A stretch of DNA of 64,000 nucleotides. Origin: DATKDF01 sp963752045. GTDB lineage: Bacteria > Acidobacteriota > Vicinamibacteria > Vicinamibacterales > SCN-69-37. The DNA is taken from assembly GCA_963752045.1 (NCBI GenBank), contig CAVVWN010000008.1:992001-1056000 (forward strand), written 5' to 3'. The position numbers and the translations under genes were made by a program. This document shows positions 58,271 through 64,000 of the stretch, piece after piece; position 1 is the first letter of the stretch; each line of letters starts with the position of its first letter. The notes below the pieces were generated by a model. The model was not told where the DNA came from, did no database searches, and was given only the letters and a program-made list of their open reading frames with translations.

Positions 58271-59382
58271 TTCGGCGCGTCCGCAGCCTGATGTGGAAGG
58301 AGTTCCTCGAGCTTCGGCGCACGCCGCGCCTCTTCGGCCTCGTGCTCGTGGCGCCCATCATCCAGCTGACGATGCTCGGGTATGCGGCCACGACCGATGT
58401 CAAGGACGTGCCCGTCGTGGTGGTCGACGGCGACAAGTCGCCCGCGAGCCGACGCTTCCTCGAGCGTTTCAGTGCGTCAGGACACTTCGCGTTCGTGGGT
58501 TCCGAGGATCGGTATCGCGATGTCGAGCCGTGGCTTTCGAGCGGCCGGGCGTGGCTCGCCATCGTCGTGCCGGCCGGATTCGGTACCGCGCTCGAGGGTG
58601 CCGGAGATCCCGCCGAGCGAGTCGTGCAGGTGCTCGCTGACGGGACGGATTCCAACTCGTCCGGCGTGGCCCTGTCGTACGTGTCCAGGGTGGTTGGTGA
58701 GTTCAACGCGGAGATCGCCCGGCAGGCGGGCGACAGCACCGGCATCGACGGCCGGGTTCGGGTCTGGTTCAATCCGGAACTCGAGAGCCGGGATTTCATG
58801 GTGCCCGGCGTCATCGCGCTGCTCCTGCTCGTCATCACCGCGAACCTGTCGTCGATGGCGATCGTTCGGGAGCGCGAGCTCGGGACGCTCGAGCAGCTGA
58901 ATGTGACGCCGCTCGGGCGCTGGGAGCTCATTCTCGGCAAGCTGCTGCCGTACGGGCTGGTTGGCTTCATCGACGTCATCCTGGTGCTCGTGGTCGCGAT
59001 CTTCTGGTTCGAAGTGCCTTTGAGGGGCAGCGTGCCGCTGCTCATTGGATCGAGCCTGATCTACCTGCTGTGCACGCTCGGACTCGGCCTGTTCGTGTCG
59101 ACAATCTCGTCCACTCAACACCAGGCGATGATGACGTCGACCTTCTTCTTCCTCGTGCCCATGGTCTACCTCTCGGGTTTCGTCTTCCCGATCGAGAACA
59201 TGCCGAAGCCCATTCAGGTGCTGACGTTCGCGATTCCCCTCCGCTATTTCCTCGTCATCGTGCGCGGCGTGTTCCTGAAGGGCGTGGGACTGGCGGTGCT
59301 CTGGCCCCAGGTGGCCGCCCTGGCCGCCTGGGGCATCGGCATCGTCGCCCTGGCCGCCGCCCGCTCCCACAAGCGCGTCTAG
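58267..59382 (+). CDS. ABC-2 type permease (YbhR-like)
   Basis: The 371-aa product repeats the architecture of its neighbour: one N-terminal helix, a large loop, then five helices with REREELGTLEQLNVTPL-type signature (seen as RERELGTLEQLNVTPLGRW). The C-terminus ends RSHKRV, and the last two bases of its TAG stop are already the first bases of palindrome element A. It is the last gene of the TetR-controlled efflux operon. Confidence 0.92.
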   Translation: MIRRVRSLMWKEFLELRRTPRLFGLVLVAPIIQLTMLGYAATTDVKDVPVVVVDGDKSPASRRFLERFSASGHFAFVGSEDRYRDVEPWLSSGRAWLAIVVPAGFGTALEGAGDPAERVVQVLADGTDSNSSGVALSYVSRVVGEFNAEIARQAGDSTGIDGRVRVWFNPELESRDFMVPGVIALLLLVITANLSSMAIVRERELGTLEQLNVTPLGRWELILGKLLPYGLVGFIDVILVLVVAIFWFEVPLRGSVPLLIGSSLIYLLCTLGLGLFVSTISSTQHQAMMTSTFFFLVPMVYLSGFVFPIENMPKPIQVLTFAIPLRYFLVIVRGVFLKGVGLAVLWPQVAALAAWGIGIVALAAARSHKRV

Positions 59383-59502
59383 GGGGACGGGTCTGTTTTC
59401 CACCGAACCCCGCCTTTCGGTGCCAGGTCTCGCTAGGGCGAATGCCCCCGCGAGACCTGGCACCGGAAGGTAGAATTCGGTGGAAAACAGACCCGTCCCC
59501 CT
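59381..59502. repeat. REP-like nested triple palindrome, element A
   Basis: The outer arms 59381-59407 and 59476-59502 are perfect 27-base complements. An inner pair (59413-59433 / 59450-59470) matches at 20 of 21 positions, counting one G-T wobble as the odd one. A third, 4-bp hairpin (GGGC/GCCC) forms the tip. It starts AGGGGGACGGGTCT like element B. It touches the stop of the permease gene on one side and the ATG of the DUF72 gene on the other, filling the whole spacer. Confidence 0.92.
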
Positions 59503-60225
59503 ATGCGAGTACACGTCGGAACGTCTGGCTACAACTATCCGGAATGGAAGGGCACGTTCTATCCGGCCGACCTGAAGACGAAGGACATGTTCGGCTACTA
59601 TGCCAGCCGGTTTCGGGCCGTCGAGATCAATTACACCTTCTACCGGATGCCCACCGAGGCGACGACGACAGCCTGGCGCGACAAGGCGCCCGAAGGCTTC
59701 ACCTACGTCCTCAAGGCGCCCAGGCGGATCACGCACGACAAGAGACTCAGGGACTGCGAGGATCCCGTTCGCATGTTCTGCGACGCAGCGCGAAAGCTCG
59801 GGCCCCGCCTCGGGCCGCTTCTCTTTCAGTTACCGCCTTCGGCCCGCTGCGATCTGCCACGACTCGAGGCCTTTCTGGCCGTCCTTCCCGCTGACGTCAA
59901 GCCCGTGTTCGAGTTCCGGCATGACTCCTGGCTGACCGACGACGTCTACGCCGCGCTCACGCGCCGGCACGCCGCGCTCTGCATCGCCGACTTCGGTGAC
60001 AAGACGACGCCCGTCATACGAACGGCGGCCCACGGCTACTTCAGGCTTCGCGATCAGGGATACACACCAGCTGACCTGCGGCGGTGGGTTGGCGAGATTG
60101 CCAGCATCGGCGAGGCCTGGGAAGACGTGTTCGTCTTCTTCAAGCACGAGGACGAAGGCAAGGGGCCAGACTTCGCCGCTGCGTTCGTGACCGAGCTCGA
60201 GCGCGCCGGCCTGCCGACTTCATAG
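59503..60225 (+). CDS. DUF72 (YecE-like) protein
   Basis: The 240-aa product begins MRVHVGTSGYNYPEWKGTFY, the hallmark of DUF72 TIM-barrel proteins. It continues with FRAVEINYTFYRMPT, VLKAPRRITH, LFQLPPS, FEFRHDSWL and YFRLRD. The biochemical role of the family is unknown. The ATG at 59503 follows directly on palindrome element A, leaving no ribosome site, so translation may start on a structured or leaderless mRNA. It overlaps the convergent YheT-like gene by 6 bp. Confidence 0.92.
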   Translation: MRVHVGTSGYNYPEWKGTFYPADLKTKDMFGYYASRFRAVEINYTFYRMPTEATTTAWRDKAPEGFTYVLKAPRRITHDKRLRDCEDPVRMFCDAARKLGPRLGPLLFQLPPSARCDLPRLEAFLAVLPADVKPVFEFRHDSWLTDDVYAALTRRHAALCIADFGDKTTPVIRTAAHGYFRLRDQGYTPADLRRWVGEIASIGEAWEDVFVFFKHEDEGKGPDFAAAFVTELERAGLPTS

Positions 60226-61224
60226 GTGGCGCGCAAGGAAGGCGACGGCCGCTGCCTCGGCCCAATAGGGATCCTCGCCGTCCTGGACGGCCGCGAAGAA
60301 CCCGCAGTGCCCGCCGTGACGCTCGAGACGGATCGTGATGGCGGGATTGTCGGTCACGGCCGGGTCCCGGAACACGGAGCCCGGGACCATCGGGTCATCC
60401 TCGGCCGCGATGATGAGCGCCGGAATCCGCACCCGGTCGACGACCCGCATCGCGCTCGCCTGGTAGTAGTAGTTTGCGGCATTCCCGAATCCATGGTGTG
60501 GTGCGGTGTAGACGTCGTCGAATCGTCGGATGGTCCAGATGCGATCGAGCGGCCCGAGGTCGAAGTGGCCGGGCCATGCCTCGGCCATCCGCCGAAGGCG
60601 CGCGCGCAGCTGCCGCATGAAGTTGAACTGGTACGGCAGGTTCACCGTGCGCTCGATGGCGCCGACGCAGCGCTCGAGATCGATCGTGGGACTGACGGCG
60701 GCGATGGCGCGAACGGGCAGTTCGCCGGCCGCGGCCAGCTCGCCGGCGAGCTTCAAGGTCAGGTTGCCGCCAAGCGAGTAACCAACGATGCCGATACTCG
60801 AGAGGCCGTCCTCTCGAGCCAGCTCCGTGATGACCGCGCGGGGGTCCGCGGTGAGCCCGGAGTGGTACAGGCGCGGGCTGAGCCGTTCGGTCCTGGCGCA
60901 GTTGCGCTGGTTGAGCAGCACCGCATTCCAGCCGCGCCGCCAGGCCTTCTCGGCGAGGCCCGCCATGTAGTGCCCCTCGTGGGAGCCCTCGAGCCCGTGC
61001 AGCGCCACAAGCGTCGCACAGGCCGCCGGTTCGGCCTGCCAGTAGCATCTGGCGAGCACCTGGCTCTCGGCGTCCACGCGGAACAAGCGATCGACGGGCG
61101 ACGGCAGCGCAGGATACGTCCGGGCACGGGCCCAGGTGAACAGGGTCATCGCATGGCCGTTGGCAAGCCAGCGTCCGGGCACGAACGGGGCCGCGGCGTC
61201 CGGCGGGCGCGTCGTTGCCGTCAT
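60220..61224 (-). CDS. Alpha/beta hydrolase, YheT/UPF0017-like
   Basis: The 334-aa product has the features of the YheT group: WLANGHAMTLFTW near the start, LHGLEGSHEGHYMAGLA, and the nucleophile elbow GYSLGGNL (Ser). Later come PALIIAAEDDPMVP (acid) and ERHGGHCGFF (His). These complete a Ser-Asp-His triad, probably for an ester or related substrate that is not known. It overlaps the start of this gene with the end of the upstream membrane-protein gene by 4 bp. Confidence 0.9.
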   Translation of the reverse strand: MTATTRPPDAAAPFVPGRWLANGHAMTLFTWARARTYPALPSPVDRLFRVDAESQVLARCYWQAEPAACATLVALHGLEGSHEGHYMAGLAEKAWRRGWNAVLLNQRNCARTERLSPRLYHSGLTADPRAVITELAREDGLSSIGIVGYSLGGNLTLKLAGELAAAGELPVRAIAAVSPTIDLERCVGAIERTVNLPYQFNFMRQLRARLRRMAEAWPGHFDLGPLDRIWTIRRFDDVYTAPHHGFGNAANYYYQASAMRVVDRVRIPALIIAAEDDPMVPGSVFRDPAVTDNPAITIRLERHGGHCGFFAAVQDGEDPYWAEAAAVAFLARHL

Positions 61225-62697
61225 CGGAGGTCGTACACCACGAACCCGCTATTGCGGTAGAGGACAGGAAGGTCGAGCGGCTGCGCGACGTCCACCACGG
61301 CGAGGTCGATCGCATACCGGACATCCAGCGCCCGGATGTCATCGGTCGTGAAGTGCTCGAAGCCGCCGAGGGCCGACATGCGATCCGCGACGCGCATCGC
61401 GATGTCCCGATCGTACATCGCCATGGCGGAGTCCTTTCCGGTTTCGAGCACGGTGTCCATGAGTGCCACGGCACGTACGCTCGGGCCGTACTTCCAGGCG
61501 TGTCCCGGATCGGCGAGCACATGCCATCGTTCACCCTGACGGCCAACCCAGCCCAGTGCGTCGCTCCAGGCGGTGTCGGGGAAGTCGCGCTCGATCAGGA
61601 CACGGTCGGCGTGCGTCACGGTCAACAGGAACGCACCGCGCCCTCCTGCGGCGAGCGCAAGGAGCAGGACGGCCACTCGGGTCGCATACCGGCTGCTCGG
61701 CGCCCGGCCGGCGATCCACCACGCCAGATAGACGGCCGCCACGAAGTCGAGGAGCCAGAAGATGCGGTTGACCTGCAGTTGCACGGCAAGCGCCACGCGG
61801 ACCTCGGTGAGTGGAACCGAGACGAGAAACGCGGCCACGAGACACCAGAGCCCGATGACGAGCGCGCGCTCGGCTTCGGTGGTCACGCCCGCGCGCCGCC
61901 GCGCCGTGTAGACGACGGCAAGCAGGGCGGCATAGCCCAGATTGGTCAGCCACGCATAGAGAGGCCAGTCGGCCGCGAACAGATAGTCCTTGTCCGCGAG
62001 GACAGCGAGCCAGGCGTCGTCCATCGAGCATGAGCCGTCCGGCGAGAGGTCCTGCCGTCAAGGCCCAGAGGCAGAGTAGTGCGGCGGCGGCCGCCGCGGC
62101 CGCGACGTGCCTGCCTCGCGGCCTGTTCGTCACGACGGCGGCCACGACGATCGTGGCCGCAAACCAGAGCGCGGTCGTCGGGTGCGCGAGTCCGGCAACG
62201 AGCGTGACGGCAACCGCCCAGCCGGGCCGCCCGTTGAGCAGCAGGACCCAGGCGCCCACACCAAGGGCAAACGCCAGTTGCCGGGGATGCATGTAGCCCT
62301 CGAGCGAATTCGCCCCGGTCTTCGCGATGCGATGCCGCAGCGTCAGCAGGAGCAGGGCGCCGCTCGTGGCCCACCACGACAGGCCGATTGTCCTCGCGAA
62401 GGCGACCGACACCGCGAAGAAGACGACGAGCGTCAGGAGATAGGCCGCGAGGAAGACCGTTGGCAGGCCCAGGCCAGTGAGTGTGGAACCCAGGGCCAGC
62501 GCGTCGTCCGAGGCCATCAGGCCGGTCTGTGTCTCGAGCAGGACCCGATCGCGCGGAAACAACCCGGGGTCGGCCGCCATCGCCACGGCCGGCAGGTAAT
62601 ACGCCTGGTCGGACACGCCAAAGCGATACCCACCCGAGTTGGCCGTCGCCAACACCACGAACACGGCGGCTCCTCCGATGAGGCCGGCGATTCTCAC
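61221..62697 (-). CDS. Polytopic membrane protein of unknown function (single-base frameshift)
   Basis: The corrected product is ~491 aa with about 10-11 membrane helices, starting at GTG 62697 with MRIAGLIGGAAVFVVLATAN. An early luminal-type loop, SDQAYYLPAVAMAADPGLFP, recalls membrane glycosyltransferase-like (GT-C) proteins, but no catalytic motif can be named. One extra base near 62021-62025 breaks the frame: GRLML joins to DDAWLAVLADKDYLFAADW after correction. It sits between the DinB and YheT-like genes with 4-bp overlaps on both sides, so the three are one transcript. Confidence 0.72.
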
Positions 62698-63194
62698 ATG
62701 CGCTCGTCGGCCGTGGGCCCGTAGAGCGGCGGCAGCGGCACGTTTCTCAGGCGAAGGTACACGGACAACTGGCCGCGGTGGTGGACCAGGTGATGCAGAA
62801 CGAAGCGGCGCAGCGCGGTGATGCGCGGCATCGACATCAGCACCTCAGCTCCATTGCGAAGCTCCCAGGGGGCGACCAATTCGGCGTCGGCCATGGTCAG
62901 GAGCCGCTCCCGCACGGCGGCGGCGTGACGGTCGAAGGTCGAGAGCACGTCGGTCAGGCTGAACCCGGCGGGCGGTTGGTCGGCCGAAGCGCTCTTCAGG
63001 TCGTAGAAGTCCTGGTCGAGGATGGTGCGCGCCCAGCCGACGAGGCGGGCCAGGTGCATGGCGAGATCGCCGAGCGAAAAGGACCGCTCGTGGGGGGCCC
63101 AGGCGAGGTCTGACGCCGGGACGCGTTCGAGCAGCCGGTGCGTTGACGCGATCTCGTGGTCGAAGTCCGGAAGGAAGCTCTCGTGCACGGTCAT
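62694..63194 (-). CDS. DinB-like metalloenzyme (DinB/YfiT superfamily)
   Basis: The 166-aa product has the four-helix bundle of DinB proteins with three metal-binding His: the first in the helix LGDLAMHLARLV, the others in VLHHLVHHRGQLSVYLRL. The family is a thiol-dependent enzyme scaffold or stress protein; the substrate is unknown. ATG 63194 begins MTVHESFLPDFDHEI. The gene diverges from the YvcK-like gene across only 16 bp, and its stop overlaps the next start (GTGA). Confidence 0.87.
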   Translation of the reverse strand: MTVHESFLPDFDHEIASTHRLLERVPASDLAWAPHERSFSLGDLAMHLARLVGWARTILDQDFYDLKSASADQPPAGFSLTDVLSTFDRHAAAVRERLLTMADAELVAPWELRNGAEVLMSMPRITALRRFVLHHLVHHRGQLSVYLRLRNVPLPPLYGPTADERM

Positions 63195-63197
63195 GCA

Positions 63198-63203
63198 TAG
63201 AAT
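63198..63203 (+). promoter_or_regulatory. Candidate -10 box for a leaderless YvcK-like mRNA
   Basis: TAGAAT lies seven bases before the GTG start at 63211, the same spacing as TATACT to ATG in boxR. No convincing -35 box is seen 16-18 bp upstream. The call therefore rests on the -10 match and position only. Confidence 0.35.
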
Positions 63204-63210
63204 ACAGGGC

Positions 63211-64000
63211 GTGCGACTACGAGTCCTCAAGGTGGGGTGTTTCGGCGGCGGTACCGGGTTGCCCAGTTTGCTCGGCGGTCTCAAGAACAACCCCTGGGTG
63301 GATCTGCACGCCATCGTCACCATGTTCGACAGCGGTGGGTCGTCCGGGCAGTTGCGGGATGAGCTGGGCGTCCTGCCGCCTGGCGACGTGCTCAAGTGCG
63401 CGCTCACGCTCGCACGCAACGAACGCGAGGCCCGGGAGATCCTGCTCGCGCGGCTGCCGATGCTCGAGCACGGGCGGCTTGCCGGACACACTGGCGGCAA
63501 CCTCCTGCTCTCGATGATGGAGCAGTACACGGGGGACTTCATCACGGCGGTCGACGGCCTTCGGGCGCTGCTCGGGTGTGAGGGGAAGGTGTGGCCCATT
63601 ACGGTGGAACGGGCGACGCTCTGCGCCGAGTACGCCGACGGCACCTCGACGCGCGGCGAGGTCGAGATCGACGCCGGGCAGGTCAGCGGGCGGGCCGTCG
63701 AGCGGCTGTGGCTCGACCCGGACGTGTCCGTTCATCCGGCCGTGGCCGGCGCGATCGGCTCACTCGACGCGGCCGTCATCGGGCCCGGCAGCTTCTACAC
63801 GAGCCTGCTGCCTATCTTCCTGGTCGGTGGGGTGCGCGAGGCGCTCGCGTCCGTCAAAGGTCCCGTGATCTACGTGGCGAACCTCCTGACGGAAGGCCGT
63901 GGCATGGACGGCTTCACGGCGGCCGACGCGGTCCGGCGGCTGGAAGAGGCGATTGCCAGGCCCGTGGACGTGGTCATCGCGAACATTCAGGCCCCGAGCG
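63211..64000 (+). CDS. YvcK/CofD-like protein (gluconeogenesis factor), C-terminus beyond window
   Basis: The first 263 codons are present from GTG 63211. The N-terminus VLKVGCFGGGTGLPSLLGGL and the following VTMFDSGGSSGQLRDELGVLPPGDVLKCAL are the nucleotide- and substrate-binding signatures of the YvcK/CofD superfamily. Later, GPGSFYTSLLPIFLV and the start of NLLTEGRGMDGFTAADAV agree. YvcK-type proteins bind UDP-sugars and influence cell wall synthesis in Gram-positives; the role here is inferred. The gene continues past the window. Confidence 0.9.
   Translation, partial: MRLRVLKVGCFGGGTGLPSLLGGLKNNPWVDLHAIVTMFDSGGSSGQLRDELGVLPPGDVLKCALTLARNEREAREILLARLPMLEHGRLAGHTGGNLLLSMMEQYTGDFITAVDGLRALLGCEGKVWPITVERATLCAEYADGTSTRGEVEIDAGQVSGRAVERLWLDPDVSVHPAVAGAIGSLDAAVIGPGSFYTSLLPIFLVGGVREALASVKGPVIYVANLLTEGRGMDGFTAADAVRRLEEAIARPVDVVIANIQAPS

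Overview
This is a very GC-rich, gene-dense bacterial chromosome segment with no rRNA, tRNA, CRISPR array, phage gene or transposase that I can see. The gene content points to Acidobacteriota, most likely Vicinamibacteria-like, although no phylogenetic marker settles it. The evidence is large secreted Asp-box (VPS10/sortilin-like) propellers with Gly/Arg-rich tracts, LVIVD and YVTN propellers, a peptidase-TolB-Omp85 fusion, BoxR-controlled benzoyl-CoA genes, many GTG starts and many ATGA/GTGA overlaps.

Layout. 1-335: N-terminal part of a lipoprotein, possibly M49 peptidase-like (minus strand). 437-5958: pyruvate dehydrogenase complex aceE-aceF-lpd. 6092-13692: MoxR/DUF58/BatA/VWA membrane operon. 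13866-26456: secreted propeller proteins, with a paralogous 981/971-aa pair at the two ends, and between them a UdgB-type uracil-DNA glycosylase, lipA and a UPF0173 hydrolase. 26523-37293: BoxR-type regulator diverging from boxC, boxB, an aldehyde dehydrogenase, a kynureninase-like PLP enzyme, 3-hydroxyacyl-CoA dehydrogenase, enoyl-CoA hydratase, a Na+/solute symporter and a ferredoxin. Together these look like a CoA-thioester aromatic degradation unit. 37296-50745: coaA, a thioesterase, the peptidase-TolB-Omp85 fusion, TlpA, an SPFH/ribbon-helix-helix pair, a CusF-Sco1 fusion, an orphan MacB-type ATPase, and LiaF-like membrane proteins with a LytS/LytTR two-component pair. 50795-59382: nhaA, then a TetR-controlled HlyD/ABC/TolC efflux operon. 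59503-64000: DUF72, YheT-like hydrolase, a membrane protein, DinB and a YvcK-like protein that runs off the end.

The least explained features lie between the genes. Two large palindromic REP-like elements (45164-45249 and 59381-59502) share the same 14-bp terminus. Several 7- or 8-bp tandem arrays of different sequence sit in spacers, some with inverted partner arrays. There is a probable BoxR operator between divergent promoters, a TetR operator touching its start codon, and an RHH-type operator inside the SPFH promoter.

Caution: eight genes carry one single-base indel each while being otherwise intact and full length. This pattern looks like sequencing or assembly error rather than pseudogenisation. 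They are annotated as single genes spanning the shift.
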